From contig NZ_FRDH01000004.1 of the NCBI RefSeq assembly GCF_900143205.1, forward strand, positions 399,319 through 463,318: a stretch of 64,000 nucleotides of DNA, in the 5' to 3' direction. This stretch comes from Butyrivibrio hungatei DSM 14810 (GTDB lineage Bacteria > Bacillota > Clostridia > Lachnospirales > Lachnospiraceae). Positions 35,092 through 43,989 of the stretch are shown one piece after another. Below the pieces are notes generated by a model. It made no database searches and was not told where the DNA came from. It saw only the letters and a list, made by a program, of their open reading frames with translations. Each line of letters opens with the position of its first letter. Within the stretch, counting starts at the first letter, position 1. Position numbers and translations under genes: made by a program.

Positions 35092-36321
35092 ATGAGTCTT
35101 AAAAACAGATTAAACAGAAAAAACTTAAAACGAGGAATCGTATTTGCTTCCAAAGTCGGAGATTTCGTGGAAAACTCCATTGGAAAAGTAATGGAGGACA
35201 AGAATAAGCTGGCAGATGAGCTTCCGGAAAACCCTGAGAACATGAAGTGGTACAGGGTATCTCTTGATAAGGGCTTATCCGGAGACGGTTCTGAGTATTA
35301 TATCTATGTCAAAAAAGCTGATCCCAAAAAGCTTTGCATTTTCTTTTCAGGCGGCGGTGTTGCCTGGAATGAGTATACTGCTGCAAGGCCTGTTACAGGC
35401 GGCAAGGTGGCAGCAGGTCTTCCAAATTACTATTGGAATAATCTAAGACCCTTTACCCAGCTCATGAACATCAATATCGGTATAACTGATATTGCTTCGG
35501 ACAAGAATCCGTTCAAGGACTGGAGCTTTGTGGTCATCACTTATGCCACTGGAGATTTCCATGTTGGCAACAACGATTATCCTTACAAAACTGAAGATGG
35601 CAGGGATGACATCCTTCACTTTCATGGTTATGTGAATTTCCTTGAGAGTATGAAGGTGGCAAAAGAGCTGATCCCTGCTCCTGACAAGCTTCTTATAGCA
35701 GGTAACTCAGCAGGAGCCTTTGCTGTTCCTGCTCTTGCTGGTGAGATAATAGATGATTATTATCCAAATACAAGAAGCATAACAGTATTTTCAGATAGTG
35801 GACAGCTTCTGTACAAAAACTGGAGAAAAACAGCCAAGAATATATGGCGTTCAAAGGACAGCATTTGGAAATCTATTCACTCAGATAATATTACTTTGGA
35901 TTGGTACAAAGAACTTTTTAGGAAATATGGAGACAAAATCAGGTATTTATATTCCAGTTCAGACAGGGACTATTTATTAAGTGCCTATTATAATGATATT
36001 ATCAACAAGAAGTATGAAACTGATCAGGATGTTCAGGAGGATTACTATAATCAGTTGATAGATATGGTGCATGAGTTAAAAGAGATAACTCCTGCTTTTG
36101 GCATATTTATAAATAACTGGAAGATACCGCTTATAACCATGGGCGGCACTGTACATACCAGCGTCAGAGAACTTCACTTTACAGCCTTTACCCAGGACGG
36201 AATATCCATGGCGAAATGGCTGGCAGATGCGGTTGATGGGAAGGTTTACGATGTAGGAATGGACCTTCTTAGCAATAACAAAAATAAATCAAAAAAGAGA
36301 AGGAATTTAAGAAAACTATGA
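35092..36321 (+). CDS. Pectin-acetylesterase-like alpha/beta hydrolase
   Basis: About 409 residues. LCIFFSGGGVAWNEYTA resembles the GGGW(C) oxyanion segment of pectin acetylesterases (CE13-like), and the nucleophile is in AGNSAGAFAVPAL (GxSxG form). A conserved Asp follows in VFSDSGQLL, and HTSVRELHF supplies the likely catalytic His near the end. There is no signal peptide or anchor, so it works in the cytoplasm, unlike plant or secreted bacterial homologues. It may remove acetyl groups from imported oligosaccharides or from the product of the adjacent acyltransferase. A GTG at 35080 overlapping the previous stop is the alternative start. The end overlaps the GH29 gene by 4 bp. Confidence 0.75.
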   Translation: MSLKNRLNRKNLKRGIVFASKVGDFVENSIGKVMEDKNKLADELPENPENMKWYRVSLDKGLSGDGSEYYIYVKKADPKKLCIFFSGGGVAWNEYTAARPVTGGKVAAGLPNYYWNNLRPFTQLMNINIGITDIASDKNPFKDWSFVVITYATGDFHVGNNDYPYKTEDGRDDILHFHGYVNFLESMKVAKELIPAPDKLLIAGNSAGAFAVPALAGEIIDDYYPNTRSITVFSDSGQLLYKNWRKTAKNIWRSKDSIWKSIHSDNITLDWYKELFRKYGDKIRYLYSSSDRDYLLSAYYNDIINKKYETDQDVQEDYYNQLIDMVHELKEITPAFGIFINNWKIPLITMGGTVHTSVRELHFTAFTQDGISMAKWLADAVDGKVYDVGMDLLSNNKNKSKKRRNLRKL

Positions 36322-37745
36322 GTTACACAGCAGATTGGGAGTCATTATCAAAGTACACTGTACCACAGTGGTACTCATCATCAAGATTTGGAATCTTTAT
36401 CCATTTTGGAATCTACAGCGTTCCAGCATTTGGAAATGAGTGGTATTCCAGAAATATGTATATAAAGGATTCTAAAGAGTACGAGCATCATATCAAGACT
36501 TATGGTCCACACAAGGATTTTGGATACAAGGATTTCATCCCTATGTTCAAGGCGGAGAAATTCAATGCTGATGAGTGGATAGATCTTTTTGTTAAGGCTG
36601 GAGCCAAGTATGTAGTGCCTGTAGCAGAGCACCATGACGGATTCCAGATGTATAAGAGTAAGCTTTCTAAGTGGAATGCTTACGAGATGGGACCAAAGGT
36701 AGATTACCTTGGAGAACTCAAAAAGAGCGCTGAGAAGAGAGGCATGCACTTTGGTGCTTCTTCACACAGGATCGAGCACTGGTTCTTTATGAGTAAGGGC
36801 CGCGAGTTTGAGAGTGATATCAATGACAGCATTACTAAGGACAGCCTTTACTATCCAGCAATGAAGGAGCCGGAAGATCACTACAATCTATATGCTGAGC
36901 CAACACCTACTGCTGAGTTTATGCAGGACTGGCTTGATAGAACAAAGGAGATCATTGATCAGTACCATCCTGAGGTTCTTTATTTTGACTGGTGGATCCA
37001 GGAAGCTTGTCTTAAGCCATATCTTAGAGAGATGGCAGCTTATTACTACAACGAGATGGAGAAGATCGGCAAGGTTGGTGTTATTAACTACAAGCACGAT
37101 GCATTCCCATTTGGCGTTGCTGTACCTGATGTTGAGAGAGGTCAGCTTGCAACTGCTCAGCCATTTGTATGGCAGACAGATACTGCAATCGGTAGAAAAT
37201 CTTGGTGCTATATTGAAGACAATGATTATAAGGGACCAGAGGAGATCATCTGCAATCTTTGTGACGCTGTAGCCAAGAATGGTAACATGCTTCTTAACGT
37301 TGGACCTAAGTCTGATGGAACAATTTCTGAAGAAGACAAGAAGACTCTTCTTGGAATTGGTGAGTGGCTTTCAAAGAACGGCGAAGCTATCTATGACAGT
37401 AAGCCATTTAGATTTGCTGAAGAGGGACCTACAAAGGCAGCAGGCGGACAGTTTACTGACAAGAAAAAGATCGAGTATACACCAGAAGACTTTAGATTCA
37501 CTGTGGCTAAGGGTAATATCTATGTGACAGCGCTTAAATGCTCTGAGAGTGGAGAATATGTTGTAAGATCTCTTGGAATTGAAAAAGAAGCCGCTAGTTC
37601 AAACGGCTTCTCAGGAATTATCAAGAATATTAGTGTACTGGCTGACGGCTCATCAGTTGCTTTCGAAAGAAAGGAAGATGGCCTTCATATGAAGACTGAC
37701 TTTAGAAGTGATATGCCAGTAGTATTCAAGCTTGAAATGCTTTAA
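36318..37745 (+). CDS. GH29 alpha-L-fucosidase, cytoplasmic
   Basis: A 475-residue retaining fucosidase. The GH29 opening WYSSSRFGIFIHFGIYSVPA (about residues 18-37) with EWYSRNMY, the DGF motif in HHDGFQMY (about 109-116), and the nucleophile Asp in VLYFDWWIQEAC (about 225) are clear. The late GNMLLNVGPKSDGTI is also family-typical. No signal peptide is present, so substrates must be imported fucosyl-oligosaccharides or glycosides. It overlaps the upstream hydrolase by ATGA, which ties it to the operon. Natural linkage preference cannot be read from sequence. Confidence 0.93.
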   Translation: MSYTADWESLSKYTVPQWYSSSRFGIFIHFGIYSVPAFGNEWYSRNMYIKDSKEYEHHIKTYGPHKDFGYKDFIPMFKAEKFNADEWIDLFVKAGAKYVVPVAEHHDGFQMYKSKLSKWNAYEMGPKVDYLGELKKSAEKRGMHFGASSHRIEHWFFMSKGREFESDINDSITKDSLYYPAMKEPEDHYNLYAEPTPTAEFMQDWLDRTKEIIDQYHPEVLYFDWWIQEACLKPYLREMAAYYYNEMEKIGKVGVINYKHDAFPFGVAVPDVERGQLATAQPFVWQTDTAIGRKSWCYIEDNDYKGPEEIICNLCDAVAKNGNMLLNVGPKSDGTISEEDKKTLLGIGEWLSKNGEAIYDSKPFRFAEEGPTKAAGGQFTDKKKIEYTPEDFRFTVAKGNIYVTALKCSESGEYVVRSLGIEKEAASSNGFSGIIKNISVLADGSSVAFERKEDGLHMKTDFRSDMPVVFKLEML

Positions 37746-37748
37746 TAC

Positions 37749-37919
37749 TTAATCTACAAAACAGGCTTCGATCTGCGCTTCGTAGTCTTCACGAAGGAAC
37801 TCTGGAATATCATATTCATCAAGAGCTTCCTGAACAGACCAATGCTCATTAGCCATGGAACGAAGAATGCTGCGGATGATTCGTAGATCTGAAGCCTCCA
37901 AATTTGCAACACTGTTCAT
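37749..37919 (-). CDS. Small acidic protein, 56 aa, unknown
   Basis: A short, acidic, predicted helical protein: MNSVANLEASDLRIIRSIL, then ANEHWSVQEALDEYDIPEFL, ending CFVD. The WSVQEALDEYDIPE segment resembles a small helix-turn-helix or UBA-like bundle, but I do not recognise the family. GGAGGG lies 7 bp before this ATG; a longer in-frame reading upstream has no ribosome site and crosses the promoter. Its stop lies 4 bp from the GH29 stop (convergent). A perfect 18-bp palindrome lies about 40 bp upstream. Confidence 0.7.
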   Translation of the reverse strand: MNSVANLEASDLRIIRSILRSMANEHWSVQEALDEYDIPEFLREDYEAQIEACFVD

Positions 37920-37959
37920 ATACACACCCTCCTCAATACTAAATACAGATAATTCTTTA

Positions 37960-37977
37960 ACTACAATATATTGTAGT
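37960..37977. promoter_or_regulatory. 18-bp perfect palindrome, candidate operator
   Basis: ACTACAATATATTGTAGT lies between the divergent 56-aa gene and the membrane protein gene at 38059. It contains a TTGTAG that could be the -35 of the leftward gene, and it is 24 bp before a TTGACA (38001-38006) for the rightward gene, so a dimeric repressor bound here could control either. Confidence 0.55.
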
Positions 37978-38058
37978 ATAAAAAAATATTGATACAAGTA
38001 TTGACATTTTAGAGTGAATTGTTTTTGTAAATTATGCACAGAAAACGAGGGGAATTCT

Positions 38059-39201
38059 ATGCAGATGCTTGTAGTGGCAATTGTGCTATCTATCTGTGGA
38101 CTTTTATCTTCATTCATACTTATTGGTATTTTTCCATCTATCATTTCTTTTTGCCTGAGTATTTATTGTCTTTCAAAGGAAAAGACTATAAATACAGTCA
38201 GAGCTCTTTTGATGTCCCTTGTGGGCATTTTAGTTCCAATAATAATGTATCTAAATACTTTTGGCCTTCACCTTCCCTATGATAAGGGAGAAGGTTATGG
38301 AACTTTCAAGCAGATCCTTTATGACAACTATTCAAATTTCGGCTTTGATATGTCTTTTATGGTAAAAGACTATAAGACTATAGATGAGCAGGTGGCTGCA
38401 ACTGCAGCTACATCTGACGATGGAATCTACTATGTAAGTGACGGAGTAGTACAGGAAGAAGCAGGTTATAACGAGATTGTAACTACAGAAGCTGATAGTA
38501 GCGAGTCTTCTCTTGATAACAGTAAATACCCTGAATCGATATTCGAGAGCTTTGAAGACATAGAAAAAGAATATGAAACTACTGCAAAAAGTACAGAGAT
38601 AGGAGCTTCTGACGATGACATGCCATCTTACGGTGGCCTTCCAGTTGGAACTCTTATCGTGGCTCAGTACTTTAGAGAAGATGATCACAACTGCAATCCA
38701 GTGCTGGTCCTTCAAAATAAGACAGGAAATCTATGTAGATATGAGTGTATGTTCACTGCCAGGGACAAAGATGGAAACGAGATCGCCACATCTGAACGTA
38801 CATCAGAAGTAGTACCTGACGGAGCCAAATTCGTTATAGAGGGGCGCTTTGACAAATCAGAACTAGGCGGTACCTTACCTTCAATGTATGAGTTCACTAT
38901 CAGCAAGCGAACCCCTTACGAAAAGGACGTAACCCAAGACGTCTACGTCTACACCAAAATTGATGGTAATTCCGTCATCCTTGCAGCCGAAAACCCAACC
39001 TCCCTCAAAGTTAAAGTTGACGCCTACGTCCTTTTCTTTGACGGAGACGAACTAGTTGATTGCATCTGGCTCATCCCCAGCAACAGAGACGAAGTATGCA
39101 TCACTCCAGGCTCAGTAGCAACAATCAAAGGTGACGCATACTACCGTTTCGACCGCATCGAAACCTACTATACCGCCTACGAAGCCGTCGAAACCCGTTA
39201 G
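38059..39201 (+). CDS. Membrane-anchored protein of unknown function
   Basis: A 380-residue protein with two transmembrane helices in the first 65 residues (MLVVAIVLSICGLLSSFILIG and a second ending IIMYLNTF). They are followed by an acidic Ser/Glu/Asp-rich linker (about 115-180) and a beta-sandwich-like domain (about 190-380, LPVGTLIVAQYFREDDHNCNPVLVL on, in part) that probably faces outside. This recalls DUF4352/DUF5067-like surface proteins, but I cannot name it. GAGGGG lies 6 bp before ATG. The last 90 codons turn markedly C-ending (TAC, GAC, ATC, GTC), unlike the first two thirds. The stop codon touches the start of the giant palindrome. Confidence 0.7.
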   Translation: MQMLVVAIVLSICGLLSSFILIGIFPSIISFCLSIYCLSKEKTINTVRALLMSLVGILVPIIMYLNTFGLHLPYDKGEGYGTFKQILYDNYSNFGFDMSFMVKDYKTIDEQVAATAATSDDGIYYVSDGVVQEEAGYNEIVTTEADSSESSLDNSKYPESIFESFEDIEKEYETTAKSTEIGASDDDMPSYGGLPVGTLIVAQYFREDDHNCNPVLVLQNKTGNLCRYECMFTARDKDGNEIATSERTSEVVPDGAKFVIEGRFDKSELGGTLPSMYEFTISKRTPYEKDVTQDVYVYTKIDGNSVILAAENPTSLKVKVDAYVLFFDGDELVDCIWLIPSNRDEVCITPGSVATIKGDAYYRFDRIETYYTAYEAVETR

Positions 39202-39202
39202 T

Positions 39203-39940
39203 TTGTCTTTCCCCGGGACTTTCGATGTCAGAGTCCCCCTTCCACACCTTTTGGGGGCGCCACCCTGAGGCATATTTTTATTCGTCCTTCGAATTTCCAT
39301 GTTCATGGGGCCTGATCTAGCACTTAAAATTCTTTGAAACAAAACACTCTGTGCGTCATTCACTAAGCTCATTCTTCGCTAAGTGAATGTGGCGTCGTCT
39401 TTGAAGCACATTTTTGGCTGTAAAGTTTTGGGTTTGAACGATTGTCAAGAAAACGCCATTTTCTTATGCTCATAAGCAGTTTTTGACACGCATGCGGTTT
39501 GCGTTGTTTGAAGCAGGGCGGTAAGAATTTATAATAAGTGGTCACGCCCGCTTTTTGCGGGCTTTGTTAACAGAACAAAGAGACAATCTCTCAAGCTAGC
39601 TTGGAGAGTCGTCTCTTTTTCTGTTATAAGAGCGAAGCTCTAATGACCACTTATTATAAATTCCGCCCTGCAAGTCTGTAGCAAGAGCATGCGTATTAAA
39701 CAAAAACTGCATGAGCATATAGAAAAGTATCGTTTTCTTGATGAGGGCAAAACAAAACTTTACAGCAAAAATGGCATCAAAGACTCAGACAGTGTTTCAA
39801 AAACAGAATTTTAAGTGCTAGATCAGGCCCTCATGAACAAATAAAATTTTCAGAGACTCATAAATAATATGCCTCAGGGTGGCGCCCCCAAAAGGTGGGG
39901 AAGGGGAGGCTTAATAAGAATGTTTCGGGGGAAGAAAAAC
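39203..39940. repeat. Giant nested near-palindrome (~740 bp), long copy of the repeat family
   Basis: The two halves pair almost along their full length around a centre at about 39598. Perfect blocks are 39245-39276 with 39866-39897 (32 bp), 39308-39333 with 39805-39830 (26 bp), 39417-39430 with 39753-39766 (14 bp), 39445-39455 with 39731-39741 (11 bp) and 39528-39544 with 39644-39660 (17 bp). A weaker outer zone reaches the preceding stop codon. Side hairpins interrupt the rod: 39357-39389, GCCCGC/GCGGGC near 39550, and AGAGC/GCTCT near 39635. The apex (39571-39625) is itself a hairpin with a near-palindromic CTCTCAAGCTAGCTTGGAGAG tip. No protein-coding frame of note lies inside. Internal loops 39431-39444 and 39742-39752 recur in the 474-657 copy. 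It may be a structured RNA or a palindromic mobile element. Confidence 0.85.
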
Positions 39941-40024
39941 TTAAGGGGAAAAAGACGTGGATTTATGGTGCGATATAGGGGTATAATTGAAGTTAGAGAT
40001 GGTAGATTTTTTTAGGAGGGCGCT

Positions 40025-40324
40025 ATGACAGTAGGTAGAGAGGACCTTATACATTCACTTGCTAAATCTATGGGAGTTGGGGAAGCACAGAAGTCTAAGT
40101 ATACTTCTGGCAAATATAATGTGGACAGCGGTACTATTTTTACCAATGGACATGTTATTACCAAAGTAACTATTGATCAGGCAAAGCAGTACTTTACAAC
40201 TCAGTATAGAAAGCTTGCAAGCAAGGATGACGAAGGTGCGAGAGATATGGCGGCCCTTTATGAAGTTGCTATGGAAGCCATTAATATGATGGTGGAAAGT
40301 GGAGTGAAGCCTGACGGACAGTAA
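40025..40324 (+). CDS. Small conserved protein of unknown function (paralogue of the 108-aa protein at 8349)
   Basis: A 99-residue soluble helical protein homologous throughout to the leftward gene at 8349-8675. Shared positions include REDLI..LAKSMGVG, KY.SG.Y.VDSGT, a mid helix ending QAKQYF and a final helix RDMAALYEVAMEAINMM. The function is unknown. AGGAGGG is 5 bp before ATG, and TATAAT (39982-39987) is a likely -10. It lies just beyond the right arm of the giant palindrome and ends before a strong terminator, so it is monocistronic. Confidence 0.75.
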   Translation: MTVGREDLIHSLAKSMGVGEAQKSKYTSGKYNVDSGTIFTNGHVITKVTIDQAKQYFTTQYRKLASKDDEGARDMAALYEVAMEAINMMVESGVKPDGQ

Positions 40325-40394
40325 GTTACGTAAGCTTTAATAAATAAGGTATTCAAAAATATTTAGCACAATTTAATTTTATACATTGATTTCT

Positions 40395-40445
40395 TCTGCG
40401 GATAGGTATACACTTTTTGCTATAACGATCCGCAGATTTTTTTTG
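40395..40445 (+). terminator. Intrinsic terminator after the 99-aa gene
   Basis: TCTGCGGAT (40395-40403) pairs with ATCCGCAGA (40428-40436) and is followed by a run of nine T. Confidence 0.88.
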
Positions 40446-40471
40446 AAGCGTTTTGAAATGAGGATATGCAT

Positions 40472-42280
40472 ATGGGATTTACGATTAGTGTAATAATAGT
40501 ATCACTGCTATATTTGGCACTTTTGGAATTATCTAAGAATATGATCATTGGCTGGTGCCTTGCTCTTATTGGAATAGTGCTTATGTTTGTTTGCAGAGCA
40601 TATTTTATGAAAAAGGGCAAATATGACAAAAAGCGAATGGCCTTAATGTGGGTTATTTTTATTTCTTATCTAATGATCAACTATTTATTTACAGGACCTG
40701 AGGAAAAGAGGGTTCCGGCTGTTGATAATAAGAATCCTGATGTGACAGAAGTTGTTCATGTAGCATCTGGAGACATTACAGGAGTTTACAATGAAGATCA
40801 TTCAGTAAGAGTGTTTGCTGGAATCCCTTATGCCGAAGCTCCTGTTGGAGAGCTTAGGTTTAGAGAGCCTGTAGCAAAAAAGCCATGGGATGGAGTTTTA
40901 GCCTGTGACAGCTTTGGACCAATGGCGATGCAGCCAAGAAACGCAGTCCTTTATGATTCACTTTCACATATAATTGGATTTCATGATTATAGGATCACGA
41001 TAGGTGATGAGTATGTAGAACCTATGAGTGAAGACTGTCTGTATCTTAATGTTTACGCACCTGAGAAAAGCGATGAACTTAAGCCGGTAGTATTCTATAT
41101 CCACGGAGGTTCATTAAATACAGGCCAGTCTTACTATACAGAATACAGAGGCGAGACCTTTGCAAAAGAGGACGTGGTATTTGTTAACTTTGCATATCGC
41201 CTTGGACCTTTTGGTTATTACGCAGCTGATGACTTAAAAGATGAATCAGAAAATGGAACAACTGGTAACTACGGACTTCTAGATCAGATTGCAGCTCTTA
41301 AGTGGGTTTACGACAACATCGAAGCCTTTGGCGGTGACAAAAATAAGATCACTATAGCTGGAGAGTCTGCAGGCTCATCAAGCGTTAACGCTCTTTGTGT
41401 ATCACCATTAACTGAAGGTTTATTTAGATATGCTATTGCTGAGTCAAGCTCTGTAGTAGCCAAAAAGCCTTTCCATACCTTTAGAACCTATGAAGAGGCT
41501 ATAGAACAGGGAGATATCCTTAGAAAAGAGCTTGGTGTAACATCTTCAGCTGAGCTTAGAAGCATAAGCGCTGACAAGATTCTTAGTACATCTTCCAAGA
41601 ACACAGCCATGACTATTGATGGCTATGCTATAACAGAGATGCCTTACCTTACTTATGAGAAGGGTAATAATCATGAGAAAGCTCTTTTACATGGTTTCAA
41701 TGCAAAAGAGGCAGATGTGTTTATGTTAAATATCAAAGCAACACAGGATAACTATGAAGAGCTCATAGCAGAGGAAATTGGAGATTATGCAAAGGAAATG
41801 GCAGAGGTTGTGCCATGGAACCAGCCTCCAAGAGATGACCATATAGTAATTGATGCTCTTGGTGAAGCTAAGGGAGCTCTTAATACGGTATACAGTGCGC
41901 TATGGTTTAGCTATTCTCATCATGTGTGGAATAGATATGAAGTAAGTCTTGGAATACCAAGCTATGAATATTATTTCACTAAGAGAAATAAGAGCCTTAC
42001 CAACTACCACGCAGGCGAACTTCCATATGCTTATGGTAATCTTTACAGGCATCCTGGACTCTATGATGATGACGACTATAAGCTCTCAGAAATGATGGTG
42101 GGGTACTGGACTAACTTTGCAAAGACCGGAGATCCAAATGGAGATGGGCTCCCTGTCTGGGAGATGAGAACTGATACTCAGACCAAAGTTCTTGAGCTTG
42201 GGGATAATGTTCAGATGGTTGATGATCCTAATGAAAAGATATATGAAGTCATAGACAAATATCAATCAGAGGAAAACTGA
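40472..42280 (+). CDS. Membrane-anchored type-B carboxylesterase
   Basis: About 602 residues. The first 80 hold three hydrophobic helices, an unusual addition to the COesterase family. The esterase domain then starts at about residue 95 with ITGVYNEDHSVRVFAGIPYAEAP. Motifs present are EDCLYLNVYAP, the oxyanion YIHGGSLNTG, the nucleophile in AGESAGSSS, and the catalytic His in NYHAGELPYAYGN near residue 510. It should hydrolyse carboxylic esters, possibly feruloyl or acetyl groups of plant material, at the outer or inner membrane face; topology is not settled. ATGAGGA stands 7 bp before the chosen ATG; the ATG two codons earlier is too close to that site. Confidence 0.83.
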   Translation: MGFTISVIIVSLLYLALLELSKNMIIGWCLALIGIVLMFVCRAYFMKKGKYDKKRMALMWVIFISYLMINYLFTGPEEKRVPAVDNKNPDVTEVVHVASGDITGVYNEDHSVRVFAGIPYAEAPVGELRFREPVAKKPWDGVLACDSFGPMAMQPRNAVLYDSLSHIIGFHDYRITIGDEYVEPMSEDCLYLNVYAPEKSDELKPVVFYIHGGSLNTGQSYYTEYRGETFAKEDVVFVNFAYRLGPFGYYAADDLKDESENGTTGNYGLLDQIAALKWVYDNIEAFGGDKNKITIAGESAGSSSVNALCVSPLTEGLFRYAIAESSSVVAKKPFHTFRTYEEAIEQGDILRKELGVTSSAELRSISADKILSTSSKNTAMTIDGYAITEMPYLTYEKGNNHEKALLHGFNAKEADVFMLNIKATQDNYEELIAEEIGDYAKEMAEVVPWNQPPRDDHIVIDALGEAKGALNTVYSALWFSYSHHVWNRYEVSLGIPSYEYYFTKRNKSLTNYHAGELPYAYGNLYRHPGLYDDDDYKLSEMMVGYWTNFAKTGDPNGDGLPVWEMRTDTQTKVLELGDNVQMVDDPNEKIYEVIDKYQSEEN

Positions 42281-42364
42281 AATTTCTATATCAGTTTCCA
42301 ACAAAAAGCACCTACGAAAGCTGTGCATAATGCACAAAAATCAAACGAAATATTTGTGAAACTA

Positions 42365-42393
42365 TTGTAATATGCACAAAAAAGCTATATTAT
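42365..42393 (+). promoter_or_regulatory. Promoter of the glycerol operon
   Basis: TTGTAA (42365-42370) and TATTAT (42388-42393) with a 17-bp spacer. Transcription would start at about 42400, inside or just before the terminator hairpin, so every transcript begins with that hairpin. Confidence 0.6.
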
Positions 42394-42396
42394 TAA

Positions 42397-42431
42397 AGAG
42401 CAAAGAAGATTCTTTTCTTTGCTCTTTTTTC
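42397..42431 (+). terminator. Leader terminator/attenuator before glpK
   Basis: An 11-bp perfect stem (42397-42407 with 42415-42425) with a 7-nt loop, followed by T-rich CTTTTTTCTT, 36 bp before the glpK start. Located after the promoter, it can act as an attenuator of the type read through with the glycerol-3-phosphate-responsive GlpP antiterminator in Bacillus. It could alternatively just end the esterase transcript. Confidence 0.65.
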
Positions 42432-42454
42432 TTAAAAGAAACTAGTTATGGTAA

Positions 42455-43969
<1,515 letters not shown>

Positions 43970-43989
43970 TAAAAAGGTAGGGGATAGAT

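Noticed and set aside
39112-39372. 86-codon minus-strand frame at the left end of the giant palindrome
   Set aside because: It spans the end of the membrane protein gene and one hairpin arm, has no ribosome site and a low-complexity product.
39546-39570. Terminator-like GCCCGC/GCGGGC hairpin with TTTGTT as a stand-alone terminator
   Set aside because: It lies 350 bp past the nearest gene end, inside the giant palindrome, and is better read as one of its side hairpins.
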